The notes: generated by a model from the letters alone, not told the origin. 9,217 bases of DNA from Acidobacteriota bacterium (GCA_005790265.1 SXVE01000543.1:1-9217); one strand, 5' to 3'; positions 1-7,574 are shown, counted from the stretch's first letter. A program made the numbers and translations.

Positions 1-2
1 CC

Positions 3-362
3 GGCGCAAAATGGGAATCAGTCGTCGGCTATTCACGGGCGATCAAAGTCGGTTCGTGGATTTATGTGACGGGAACGACGGCGACGGACGAAGATTCAAA
101 TATTGTCGGCATCGGCGATGCTTACGCTCAGACGGTTCAGGCAGTTAGAAACGTCGAAAAGGCTTTGGATGCGCTAGGCGCGACCCTGGAAAACGTCGTG
201 CGCACGAGAATGTTTGTCACCGACATTTCGCGCTGGGAAGAATACGGACGAGCGCACGGCGAGTTTTTCGGCGAGATTATGCCCGCGACGACGATGGTTG
301 AAGTTTCGAGATTGATTGATTCTAATATGCTGATTGAAATCGAAGCCGACGCGGAAATTTGA
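3..362 (+). CDS. RidA (YjgF/YER057c/UK114) family protein, 5' end missing
   Basis: The reading frame is open from the left edge (first full codon at 3), so the gene begins before the window; about 119 residues are present. An internal GTG at 66 is not the true start, because the fold's first strands (GYSRAIKVGSWIYVTGTT) lie upstream of it in the same frame. Family hallmarks follow in order: a G-x-IYVTGTT strand, a D-x-YAQT helix start, N-x-x-ALDALGA, VVRTRMFVTDIS, and the C-terminal PATTMVEV...IEIEADA. RidA proteins are small trimeric cytosolic enzymes; classical members hydrolyse reactive enamines/imines such as 2-aminoacrylate. The Arg that binds substrate carboxylate in E. coli RidA (PAR motif, Arg105) is Thr here (PATT), so classical RidA imine-deaminase activity is doubtful and another Rid subgroup is more likely. 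The stop lies 8 nt before the next gene, suggesting an operon. Confidence 0.9.
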   Translation, partial: GAKWESVVGYSRAIKVGSWIYVTGTTATDEDSNIVGIGDAYAQTVQAVRNVEKALDALGATLENVVRTRMFVTDISRWEEYGRAHGEFFGEIMPATTMVEVSRLIDSNMLIEIEADAEI

Positions 363-370
363 AAATTTAA

Positions 371-958
371 GTGAGCGCAAATCCGAAAATCATTGTTATT
401 GCCGGTTGTAACGGCGCGGGAAAATCGACGATTGCGCCGCATCTGCTTCGTGATGCTTTCGGGTTGAAAGATTTTGTCAATGCGGATGTTATTGCACAGG
501 GTTTATCGGCTTTTTCGCCCGAATCGGTTTCGATGGAAGCGGGAAAATTGATGTTGAAAAGATTGAAGTTTTTGGCGAAAGAGCGTAAATCATTTGCGTT
601 TGAAACGACTTTAGCGACAAGGTTTGATGCGAATTGGCTTGCCGATTTGAAAGCGCAAGACTTTGAATTTCATCTCGTTTTTTTGTGGCTCGAAAGTCCC
701 GAACTCGCCATTGAAAGAGTCAAAATTCGTGTGGGTCAAGGCGGTCATAACATTCCCGAAAACGTAATTTATCGGCGTTATTTCAAAGGATTGCAAAACT
801 TTTTTACGCTTTACAAACCAATTGCCGACAGTTGGACGATTTATGACAACAGCGAATTCGGAAATCCTAAAATAATTGCTGAAGGAAGTAAAATCGGCGA
901 CAAAATTTTTAGTCAGATAATTTGGGAGAAATTATGCAAACAAGCGGAATCAAAATAG
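371..958 (+). CDS. Zeta-toxin-like P-loop kinase (AAA-type NTPase)
   Basis: This is a 195-residue cytosolic P-loop protein starting at GTG 371, 8 nt after the RidA-family stop, with no clear Shine-Dalgarno sequence. Visible motifs are Walker A GCNGAGKST (residues 12-20), VNADVIAQGLS (36-46) in the position of the acceptor-binding segment, FETT (77-80) after a beta strand, the arginine-rich lid RVGQGGHNIPE (120-130), and RRY (135-137). Zeta/PezT toxins phosphorylate UDP-N-acetylglucosamine or related sugars. Short single-domain relatives like this one are widespread, and for many the substrate is unknown. The gene is visibly more AT-rich than preT. Its last 25 nt overlap a 52-codon ORF, a layout reminiscent of toxin-antitoxin or coupled gene pairs. 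It may be a toxin or simply a small-molecule kinase; the fold is clear but toxicity is an inference. Confidence 0.82.
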   Translation: MSANPKIIVIAGCNGAGKSTIAPHLLRDAFGLKDFVNADVIAQGLSAFSPESVSMEAGKLMLKRLKFLAKERKSFAFETTLATRFDANWLADLKAQDFEFHLVFLWLESPELAIERVKIRVGQGGHNIPENVIYRRYFKGLQNFFTLYKPIADSWTIYDNSEFGNPKIIAEGSKIGDKIFSQIIWEKLCKQAESK

Positions 959-1092
959 ATATTAATTCCAAAAATTTACTAATCGAGAACAGCGAAAAAA
1001 TTCAAAAAGTCATAAAATTCGCCGTCAAACAGGCTGTTTCACAGAAAAACTCAAAAACCGAACAAAAAAAATCTAAAAAGTCTGTTAAATAA
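934..1092 (+). CDS. 52-residue lysine-rich small protein, candidate partner of the zeta-like kinase
   Basis: ATG 934 is preceded by GGGAGA (924-929) with a 4-nt spacer, one of the better ribosome sites in the window. The ORF overlaps the kinase gene by 25 nt in another frame and ends 4 nt before preT. The product (begins MQTSGIKIDINSKNLLIENS) has 13 Lys in 52 residues. It has a short beta-like start, then a helix-forming stretch (about 18-36, ENSEKIQKVIKFAVKQAV) and a polar, probably disordered K/S/Q tail. I recognise no named family. From memory only, small proteins with an x-ID-I-N...ENS-x-K-IQ-K-A pattern sit beside zeta-like ATPases in other bacteria. The overlap and good start signal support translation. 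A role as antitoxin or kinase regulator is a guess from position. Confidence 0.6.
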   Translation: MQTSGIKIDINSKNLLIENSEKIQKVIKFAVKQAVSQKNSKTEQKKSKKSVK

Positions 1093-1096
1093 AAAT

Positions 1097-2476
1097 ATGG
1101 CTGAACTCGAACACGAACAAATCGAACGAAATTTTGCGGAAATCAATCCGCCTTTGTCGCAGGCGGAAGCGGTTTTTGAGGCGAATCGGTGTCTTTACTG
1201 TTTCGATGCGCCGTGTATGCACGCGTGTCCGACGCATATTGATGTGCCGTCGTTTATCAAAAAAATCGCGTCGGGCAATCTTTTGGGTTCGGCGCGCGTG
1301 ATTTTTGATGCAAATCCGATTGGCGCGACGTGTGCGCGCGTTTGTCCGGTCGAAGTTTTGTGCGAAGGCGCGTGCGTCGAAAAAACTTTGATGGCGAAAC
1401 CGATTGAAATCGGGCGACTTCAGCGTTACGCGACCGATTACGCGATGAATTCCGGGCGCAAAATTTATCAGGCGGGCGCGCCGAACGGCAAATCCGTTGC
1501 CGTCATCGGTTCCGGTCCCGCCGGTCTTTCGTGCGCGACTTTTCTGGCTCGACTCGGTTACGCGGTGACGATTTTCGATAAAAAACCGCTGCCCGGCGGA
1601 CTCGACACCTACGGAATGGCGGAATACAAAATGACGCAAGCTGTGTCGGTCAAGGAAGCTGAACAAGTTGCGGATTTAGGCGTCGTTTTTCGCCTCGACA
1701 CGGAAATAATTTCAAACGCCGAAAACCAGAAACCGAGCGCCGAAAACCAAATTTCCTTCGCCGATTTGCAAACCGATTTCGACGCGGTTTTCGTCGGAAT
1801 TGGTTTGGGCGCGACGAATCGTTTGAATTTAGTGGACGAAAATCTCGACGGCGTGATTGACGCGCTCGATTTTATCGAACGCATCAAAACGCGCGATTGG
1901 AAATCGGTTCCGCTCGGAAAAACCGTTGCCGTCATCGGCGCGGGCAACACGGCGATTGACGCCGTCACGCAAGCGAAACGACTTGGTGCGGAACGAGTTT
2001 TGATGGTTTATCGCCGCACCGAACGCGACATTTCCGCTTACCAATATGAATACGAACTGGCGAAAAAAGACGGCGTCGAATTCGTCTGGCAAGCCGCGCC
2101 GATTGGCATCTTGACCGATGCCGACGGACGAATCAGCGCGCTGCAATGCGAAAAAACCGACGGTTCGCTGCGCCTTTTTGAAATTCCGTGCGACATGATT
2201 ATCAAAGCCATCGGGCAAACCAAACAAACCGGATTTCTCCAAAATATCGGCATTCAGTTCGACGAAAAAGGTCGCGTCGCGGTCAATGAATTGATGCAAA
2301 CCTCAAACCCGAAAATCTTTGCGGGCGGCGATTGCGTCAACGGCGGCGCGGAAGCGGTTGACGCCGCGCAAATGGGCAAACACGCGGCGGGCGGAATTCA
2401 TTTCGTCCTGTCCGGCGAACACGCGGAATTTGCCGGTGCGCGCATTGCGCCAATCGAAAAAATTCCTGCGCATTAA
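1097..2476 (+). CDS. preT: NAD(P)H-dependent dihydropyrimidine dehydrogenase, PreT subunit
   Basis: This 459-residue flavo-iron-sulfur protein takes electrons from NAD(P)H and hands them to PreA for reduction of uracil/thymine. The N-terminal Fe-S domain has two cluster motifs: C32-x2-C35-x4-C40-x3-C44-P and C79-x3-C83-P-x5-C89-x3-C93. The FAD-binding Rossmann motif VIGSGPAGL has glycines at 138, 140 and 143. The NAD(P)-binding motif VIGAGNTAID starts near 279, and the C-terminal FAD motif AGGDCVNGG lies near 409. The same architecture occurs in the glutamate synthase small subunit GltD. The PreA gene 1.1 kb downstream and the absence of a GltB gene favour PreT. It is about 45 residues longer than E. 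coli PreT (412), partly from a short repeat-containing insertion around residues 207-220. The start follows the small ORF by 4 nt with no Shine-Dalgarno, so translation may be coupled. Confidence 0.88.
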   Translation: MAELEHEQIERNFAEINPPLSQAEAVFEANRCLYCFDAPCMHACPTHIDVPSFIKKIASGNLLGSARVIFDANPIGATCARVCPVEVLCEGACVEKTLMAKPIEIGRLQRYATDYAMNSGRKIYQAGAPNGKSVAVIGSGPAGLSCATFLARLGYAVTIFDKKPLPGGLDTYGMAEYKMTQAVSVKEAEQVADLGVVFRLDTEIISNAENQKPSAENQISFADLQTDFDAVFVGIGLGATNRLNLVDENLDGVIDALDFIERIKTRDWKSVPLGKTVAVIGAGNTAIDAVTQAKRLGAERVLMVYRRTERDISAYQYEYELAKKDGVEFVWQAAPIGILTDADGRISALQCEKTDGSLRLFEIPCDMIIKAIGQTKQTGFLQNIGIQFDEKGRVAVNELMQTSNPKIFAGGDCVNGGAEAVDAAQMGKHAAGGIHFVLSGEHAEFAGARIAPIEKIPAH

Positions 2477-2513
2477 ATTGGAAAAATTAAACTGTTTTTT
2501 AAGGTGAATCGAT

Positions 2514-3023
2514 TTATTTGTTCATCAAACGCTGCAAAACAAGCGCGTTTTCCACCGGATCGCGGTAATAATTTTTTCGCTCGTATTGAATTTTGACATT
2601 GTTTTTTAGATAAAAATTAATCGCGTTTGCGTTTGATTGGCGAACTTCGAGCCAGATTTCGCGAATGTTTTTTCGCCCAAGTTCACGCTCAATCTCGTCA
2701 AAAATCATTTGCCCGACGCCGATTTTTTGCAACGAATAGCGAACGGCGATATTGAGAATTTCCGCTGAATCGAACGAAGTATTTGAATCAGTCGTATCGC
2801 CGATTAAAAGCCGCACGAGTGCAAAACCGTTGATTTTTTCATCAGCCGTTTGCGCCACTTTGAAAATCGAATCCGGTCGTTCGTGTTCGCCGAGATAATC
2901 ATTTTTCGACCAGAAACTTAAATCAGTTTCAGTTTGAATTTCTAAAATTTCGTCAATGAATTTCGGCTCGAAATCGAGAATTTTAATTTTTGAAACTGAG
3001 ATTTCAGGCAGAGTGTTTTTCAT
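2514..3023 (-). CDS. RimI-like GNAT N-acetyltransferase
   Basis: This 169-residue acetyltransferase lies convergent to preT (37 nt apart) and divergent from the ComJ-like gene. GNAT motif A is EILNIAVRYSLQKIGVGQ (residues 89-105), with the acetyl-CoA pyrophosphate loop QKIGVG (99-104). The RimI signature WLEVRQSNANAINFY follows, and E126 and Y138 match the catalytic Glu103/Tyr115 of E. coli RimI. The late YERKNYYRDPVENALVL stretch is also RimI-like, as is FWSKNDY at 38-43. RimI acetylates the N-terminal Ala of ribosomal protein S18. The usual GF turn after the motif-B helix is NV here (residues 142-143), and there are about 20 extra residues relative to E. coli. The exact substrate is therefore uncertain, and a related N-alpha-acetyltransferase is possible. 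Start at ATG 3021-3023; the upstream ribosome site is weak. Confidence 0.8.
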   Translation of the reverse strand: MKNTLPEISVSKIKILDFEPKFIDEILEIQTETDLSFWSKNDYLGEHERPDSIFKVAQTADEKINGFALVRLLIGDTTDSNTSFDSAEILNIAVRYSLQKIGVGQMIFDEIERELGRKNIREIWLEVRQSNANAINFYLKNNVKIQYERKNYYRDPVENALVLQRLMNK

Positions 3024-3072
3024 AAAATCTTTAAGTTAAAATTTATTTTACTGTATTTTATTTTCAGAGTTG
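3024..3072. promoter_or_regulatory. AT-rich divergent intergenic region, likely paired promoters
   Basis: The 49 bp between the divergent acetyltransferase and ComJ-like starts are almost all A/T, with TATTTTA- and TAAAAT-like boxes on both strands. Both genes must start from here or nearby, so promoters are expected. No -35/-10 pair stands out enough to place a start site. Confidence 0.3.
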
Positions 3073-3549
3073 ATGAACATCAAAAAATATTACGAAATCT
3101 TTGCTGATTACCATCAATTTTATTTAATGGACGCTGAGCAAACTCCGCGTGCACCGGAAGATTGGACAAAGGATGATGTTCAAAGAAGAATTAAAGCCGA
3201 TAAATATATTGTTGTGATTCAGCCGGAGAGAAATACGACAGTTCCCGTCGAGCTGGAAATCCTTGACGGTGCGTCAAAGGAAAATTTCGAAAATTGGGAT
3301 CATATCGCAGAAGCGAGTTTGGAATTACCATCAGGGAAACTTCAGATAGGAGAGTGTTGCGGCGAGACAAAAGACGTTCTGTTTTTGCCTTCGGGTTCAT
3401 ACAAAGTCCGAGCATTTTATGGAAATTTAGATGCGTTGAGTTTTGATGGACTCAATGGCGATGACCATTACAAAATTGTTATGTGGCAAGCATCACTTGA
3501 AGATGTAAAAGTCGTAAAACAGTATAAAAATGGTCGCGGTTTTGAATAG
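3073..3549 (+). CDS. ComJ-like small protein (possible DNA-entry-nuclease inhibitor family)
   Basis: A 158-residue soluble acidic protein. ATG 3073 is preferred over the in-frame TTG at 3070. The order of features resembles, from memory, Bacillus subtilis ComJ (Nin), the inhibitor of nuclease NucA: an early YHQFYLMD strand (near residues 14-21), then P-x-DWTKDDV (about 30-38), a strand IVVIQPERNTTVPVELEI (about 46-63) matching the ComJ Gln-Arg-Asn-Thr region, and a late SGSYKVRAFYGNLD strand (about 114-127). The rest is predicted mostly beta, with no signal peptide or membrane segment. ComJ is about 130 residues, so this is slightly longer. No NucA-like nuclease or competence gene lies in the window, so inhibitory function is not supported by context. 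The stop is 20 nt before preA, so the two may be co-transcribed. The family match is unverified. Confidence 0.45.
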   Translation: MNIKKYYEIFADYHQFYLMDAEQTPRAPEDWTKDDVQRRIKADKYIVVIQPERNTTVPVELEILDGASKENFENWDHIAEASLELPSGKLQIGECCGETKDVLFLPSGSYKVRAFYGNLDALSFDGLNGDDHYKIVMWQASLEDVKVVKQYKNGRGFE

Positions 3550-3569
3550 AATTCAACGAGTAAAAAACT

Positions 3570-4808
3570 ATGGCAGATTTAAGTGTAAATTTCGCGGGAA
3601 TTAAATCGCCGAATCCGTTTTGGCTGGCGTCTGCGCCGCCGACGAATATGGGTTCGATGGTCGAGCGGGCGTTTGATGCGGGTTGGGGCGGCGCGGTTTG
3701 GAAGACTTTGGGTGAGCCGATTGTTAATGTTTCGTCGCGATTGGCGGCGCTTGATAACGGCGCGACCAGAATGATCGGTTTGAATAATATCGAATTGATT
3801 ACCGACCGACCTTTGGAAGTCAATCTGCGCGAAATGTATGAGTGCAAAAAGAAATATCCGCATCACGCGGTCATCGCGTCTTTGATGGTCGAATCAAAAC
3901 GCGAGGCGTGGCACGAAATCGTCAAACGAACGCAGGACACGGGCTGCGACGGTTTTGAATTAAATTTCGGCTGTCCGCACGGAATGTCGGAACGCGGAAT
4001 GGGCGCGGCGATGGGACAAGTTCCCGAATATACTTGTATGGTGACGGAATGGGTCAAGGAAGTTTCCAATTTGCCCGTGATTGTGAAATTGACGCCGAAC
4101 GTGACGAATATTCTGCCGCCGGGACTCGCGGCGATGCGCGGCGGCGCGGACGCGGTTTCTTTGATAATTACGATCAATTCGGTGATGGGCGTGGATATTG
4201 ACACGATGATTCCGTATCCGAATGTCAACGGAATGGCGGCGCACGGCGGTTATTGCGGCACGGCGGTCAAACCGATTGCGCTCAATATGGTTTCCGAACT
4301 CGCGCGCCACGACGAATTTAACATTCCGATTTCCGGCATCGGCGGCATCAACAACTGGCGCGACGCGGTTGAATTCCTACTGCTCGGCGCGGGAAATGTG
4401 CAGGTTTGCACCGCCGTGATGCATTACGGTTACCGCATCGTCGAAGATATGATTGACGGTTTGAATAATTACTTGGACGAAAAAGGTTTCGCGTCGGTCA
4501 ATGATATTGTCGGAAGATCCGTCAACCGCGTGACCGATTGGGGAAATTTAGACTTAAATTACAAAGTCGTCGCCCGCGTCAATCCCGAAAACTGCATCAA
4601 GTGCAATTTGTGTTACGTCGCCTGCGAAGACGGCGCGCATCAGTGCTTCGATTTCGACGCAAATAAATTTCCGGTCGTTGACGAACACGAATGCGTCGGC
4701 TGCAATCTCTGCGCGCTCGTTTGCCCGAGTCCAGGCGCGATTTCGATGGTTCGTCTTGATGATGGAAGCAAGCCGATGAATTGGAGAGAGTACTCAAAAA
4801 ATATTTAA
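3570..4808 (+). CDS. preA: NAD-dependent dihydropyrimidine dehydrogenase, PreA subunit
   Basis: A 412-residue catalytic subunit, close to the 411 residues of E. coli PreA. It binds FMN and reduces uracil/thymine to 5,6-dihydropyrimidines using electrons from PreT. The N-terminal TIM barrel starts LSVNFAGIKSPNPFWLASAP. The active-site loop NFGCPHGMSERGMG carries the proton-donating cysteine (C135), equivalent to Cys671 of mammalian dihydropyrimidine dehydrogenase. VIVKLTPNVTN and the phosphate-binding ISGIGGI...LLLGAGNVQVCTAV stretch follow. The C-terminal ferredoxin domain has C342-x2-C345-x2-C348-x3-C352 and C375-x2-C378-x2-C381-x3-C385-P, two 4Fe-4S clusters. The gene is separated from preT by two unrelated genes. 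No dihydropyrimidinase or beta-ureidopropionase gene is present to complete the reductive pathway. The start has a weak ribosome site. Confidence 0.93.
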   Translation: MADLSVNFAGIKSPNPFWLASAPPTNMGSMVERAFDAGWGGAVWKTLGEPIVNVSSRLAALDNGATRMIGLNNIELITDRPLEVNLREMYECKKKYPHHAVIASLMVESKREAWHEIVKRTQDTGCDGFELNFGCPHGMSERGMGAAMGQVPEYTCMVTEWVKEVSNLPVIVKLTPNVTNILPPGLAAMRGGADAVSLIITINSVMGVDIDTMIPYPNVNGMAAHGGYCGTAVKPIALNMVSELARHDEFNIPISGIGGINNWRDAVEFLLLGAGNVQVCTAVMHYGYRIVEDMIDGLNNYLDEKGFASVNDIVGRSVNRVTDWGNLDLNYKVVARVNPENCIKCNLCYVACEDGAHQCFDFDANKFPVVDEHECVGCNLCALVCPSPGAISMVRLDDGSKPMNWREYSKNI

Positions 4809-4883
4809 CTGTTAATCAGGAAAGTGATACCGAAAAAGGTTCAACTTAAACGAATGTTTTGAAATATTAATGTTTGTACCAAC

Positions 4884-4914
4884 AAAAAATGACTTCAAAC
4901 TGAAGTCATTTTTT
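4884..4914. terminator. Bidirectional intrinsic terminator between preA and the metalloprotease gene
   Basis: A perfect 14-bp stem (4884-4897 with 4901-4914, core TGACTTCA/TGAAGTCA) closes on the loop AAC. The plus strand ends in TTTTTT followed by ATTTTT. The A-run at the left foot gives a U-run on the minus strand, so the same hairpin can stop both converging transcripts. It lies 75 nt past the preA stop and 30 nt past the metalloprotease stop. Confidence 0.9.
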
Positions 4915-4928
4915 ATTTTTGTAATTTT

Positions 4929-4947
4929 TAATCAAGCCGCTTGATTA
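4929..4947. repeat. Short inverted repeat over the metalloprotease stop codon
   Basis: TAATCAAG (4929-4936) and CTTGATTA (4940-4947) form an 8-bp stem with a 3-nt loop that includes the minus-strand TAA stop (4945-4947). It could be an extra transcript-end hairpin, but it lacks its own clean U-run. Confidence 0.4.
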
Positions 4948-7461
4948 ATTGGCGCCGATTGGGTCGCCGGGCGGATTCGGCAGCGGCGCGGTCGGTTTGC
5001 GCGGCTGATCGGGACGCGTTAAAAACCGCTCGATGTCGTCAATTATCATGCGGTTATGCGCGGCGTTTTCGCCGATTCCAGCGACGCGTTTTAGTGCGGA
5101 CTGCACCGAACGCAGAGCTTCATTCGCCGTTGCGCGAACTTGCGACTGCGCGTTTGGGTTTGCTGCCAAATCCATCAATCGCGCAACCGCCAAACTTTGC
5201 ACGGCGCGCGCGATTGCAGTGTGATAAGAATCGGCAGGAGCGGAAGTTTTCCAAACGGTTTTAATTAGCTCGCTGGTTACTTCGCGAAAATGCGGATTGT
5301 TCTTATTCTGCGCGTTGAAAAAAATTAGGCGCGCCGCGCGGTTTGGTTCGAGCAGCCCGTTGATTGCCAGATCGGCGGCGATTTCCGCCGCGCCAATCGG
5401 ATCAAAAACCGGACTGGTTCGCTTGCTGAAAAGTTCGGAACGGTTCGAGTTGAAGCCGAAAGCGGTTGGCGGAATTAATCTTAGAACATCGTCTGAGATT
5501 GCGAGTTCTTCCGGTTTGATCGTGCTCAAAACGGCTTGCAGTGCTTCGCGCTGTTTGGCTGCCGGGACAATTTGCTGAATCGGTGCCGGATTTGCGCCGT
5601 TTGCGTGGCGCACGGCATAAGTGTAATAAACGCCGCCGAGCGATTTGACCGCCGCCGTCAGCTGATAGCGGTGATGTAGATAAAGCGGCAGAAATTTATT
5701 TTCAAGCTCGGAAAACGGCGCGTTTTGCGGAATATTATTAATGCCAAATTGATTCAAACCGATTCGCCGAATTTGCATTTCGTGTTTGAGCATCGCGACC
5801 GGATCGCTGCCGTTGTCCCACAGATTAGCCAGCGGATGCGCGGCGTTTGCCGGACGCGTATCATTGTCCGAAAGAAAAAGCATTCCCTGAGCGGCGCCTT
5901 CGCGCAAGATGTTTTCCAGTCCTGTATTTTCGCCGGCGGCGGGAAACTGCGAATAACCGTAGCGAATTGCAAATTTGTCGTAAGCGCCGATGCCGACGGC
6001 GTAAGCGTTGGAAAAATCGAGTTTGCCGCCGGTGATTTCAATTAACGGCGCCGGATAATCCATGACCGAAGCGCGATTATACGTGCTTGCGGCGAAATTA
6101 TGAGCGAGTCCGAGCGTGTGTCCGACTTCGTGCGCCGACAGCTGCCGAATGCGCGCCAGCGACATCGCATCGGCATCGGCGGTCTGCGTCTGATTAATCA
6201 AATAATTAACGTCGGGAAGCAGCGCGAAATCGCACGCGCCGTTTGCGGAATTTTTCGCCGCATACTGCGGAACCAAACCGGAGCCGATTAAAAAATCCTG
6301 CCGCGCGCGCTGCGAATCGAGCGTCACGACGCCTTTGATAATTTCGCCGGTGCGCGGATCGGTCACGCTGACGCCGTATGCCCAGCCGCGCGTCGAACGA
6401 TGCACCCAATTAATCACGTTGTAGCGCACGTCCATCGGATCGGCGTTCGGCGGCAGGATTTTCACTTGAAACGCGTTGCGAAAACCGGCGGCTTCAAATG
6501 CCTGATTCCACCACGAAGCTCCTTCGATCAAGGCGTCCTGAACGGCTTTCGGCGCGCCGTTGTCAACGTAATAAATAATCGGCTCGACGGCTTCGGAAAC
6601 GGCGGCGCTCGGGTCTTTTTTCTCCAGCCGGTGCCGGGTAATCAACCGTTTCTCCAATTCTTCATTGATGTTCGTCGCGTAGTCGTAAAAGCTGATCGGG
6701 AAAAATCCGGCGCGCGGATCGAATTTTCGCTGCCGGTAATTGTTGTCGGGCAATTGGATAAATGAATGTCGTTCGCGCACGGTAACCGAACGGGCGGTTG
6801 GCGCAGTGACCAGAAAACCTTCGTCGGAATTTGAAGTAAGCGTGACGGTCGCTTCGATTTCGGTGTTTCGGGGAAACGCTTTGGTATTCGGCAGATATAA
6901 CGCGCTGCGGCTTTCATCGAAACTGTAATTTCCTTGTTTCGCCGAACGCAGCCGGTCGGCGACGCCGTGCGCATCGCGAATCAAAAAATTGGTCGCGTCA
7001 ACCAGCACGCGTTCGCCTTCGACGGCTTCGACTCTGAAGCCCCAAACCACCGATTTGGCAAAAGATTCTTCGACCGCGCGCCGTTCCGCCGCATTATCGC
7101 TCAAAGCGCGATAATCGTAATTCGGCTGAACGAGCAGAATTTTATTTCCGGCGCGCTCAAAATAAACGATTTTCGTTTCGCCGAGCTGCCCGCGATCCAG
7201 TCCGATCGGATTCGATCCGACGCCGGTCGGCAGGGAAATCTGGTATAAAAATTCGCGATTGAAATTCGGTATTTCGAGATAGATTTTTCCGTCTTCGCCG
7301 CTCACATAAATCGGAACGAAACCATCAATTTTTTGAAGCTTTTCCGTAAATTGGGCGATGCTTTTCTTTGGCGGCGGCGATTCGGTTTTTTTGTCTTGCG
7401 CAAATGCGCATTGCAGTAGCAGCAGTAAAAGCGAAAAAAAACTGAATAAAAAACGCGTCAT
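4945..7461 (-). CDS. Secreted zinc-dependent metalloprotease (DUF5117/DUF5118 type, metzincin-like)
   Basis: The gene encodes 838 residues from ATG 7459-7461. The frame stays open to 7626, but this start places a Sec signal peptide at the N-terminus (MTRFLFSFFSLLLLLLQCAFA, likely cut near residue 21), so it is preferred. A DUF5118-like segment follows (about 30-65), then a DUF5117-like beta region (about 70-260, GLDRGQLGETKIVYFERAGNK). The catalytic domain has the zinc site HEVGHTLGLAH (H444, H448, H454, catalytic E445) and a Met-turn SVMDYP (M467), as in metzincins. The C-terminal roughly 300 residues are helical and end in a Pro-rich tail. Proteins of this type are exported peptidases of unknown substrate, common in Bacteroidota and Acidobacteriota. 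The ribosome site is weak. Transcription ends at the shared hairpin. Confidence 0.88.
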   Translation of the reverse strand: MTRFLFSFFSLLLLLLQCAFAQDKKTESPPPKKSIAQFTEKLQKIDGFVPIYVSGEDGKIYLEIPNFNREFLYQISLPTGVGSNPIGLDRGQLGETKIVYFERAGNKILLVQPNYDYRALSDNAAERRAVEESFAKSVVWGFRVEAVEGERVLVDATNFLIRDAHGVADRLRSAKQGNYSFDESRSALYLPNTKAFPRNTEIEATVTLTSNSDEGFLVTAPTARSVTVRERHSFIQLPDNNYRQRKFDPRAGFFPISFYDYATNINEELEKRLITRHRLEKKDPSAAVSEAVEPIIYYVDNGAPKAVQDALIEGASWWNQAFEAAGFRNAFQVKILPPNADPMDVRYNVINWVHRSTRGWAYGVSVTDPRTGEIIKGVVTLDSQRARQDFLIGSGLVPQYAAKNSANGACDFALLPDVNYLINQTQTADADAMSLARIRQLSAHEVGHTLGLAHNFAASTYNRASVMDYPAPLIEITGGKLDFSNAYAVGIGAYDKFAIRYGYSQFPAAGENTGLENILREGAAQGMLFLSDNDTRPANAAHPLANLWDNGSDPVAMLKHEMQIRRIGLNQFGINNIPQNAPFSELENKFLPLYLHHRYQLTAAVKSLGGVYYTYAVRHANGANPAPIQQIVPAAKQREALQAVLSTIKPEELAISDDVLRLIPPTAFGFNSNRSELFSKRTSPVFDPIGAAEIAADLAINGLLEPNRAARLIFFNAQNKNNPHFREVTSELIKTVWKTSAPADSYHTAIARAVQSLAVARLMDLAANPNAQSQVRATANEALRSVQSALKRVAGIGENAAHNRMIIDDIERFLTRPDQPRKPTAPLPNPPGDPIGAN

Positions 7462-7574
7462 ATAATTTAGTGAAAAATTTGTGATCTCGATTGGACAGCA
7501 AAATAACATTATCCGCGATTTAATTGCAATAAACAGCAGAATCGAGCGGCGGCAATCATTTAGAGAACATTGAC

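Noticed and set aside
1085..1666. 193-codon minus-strand ORF opposite preT
   Set aside because: Arg/His/Phe-rich antisense product with no domain; a shadow of the preT codon pattern.
1097..2476. Assignment as GltD (glutamate synthase small subunit)
   Set aside because: The architecture is shared, but a preA gene lies nearby and no gltB is present, so PreT is the better fit.
2477..2513. Terminator between preT and the acetyltransferase gene
   Set aside because: There are A- and T-runs but no convincing GC-containing stem.
7407..7461. Lipoprotein signal (LLQC) in the metalloprotease
   Set aside because: Gln just before the Cys does not fit a lipobox, and the AFA site just after it gives a normal signal-peptidase I cut.
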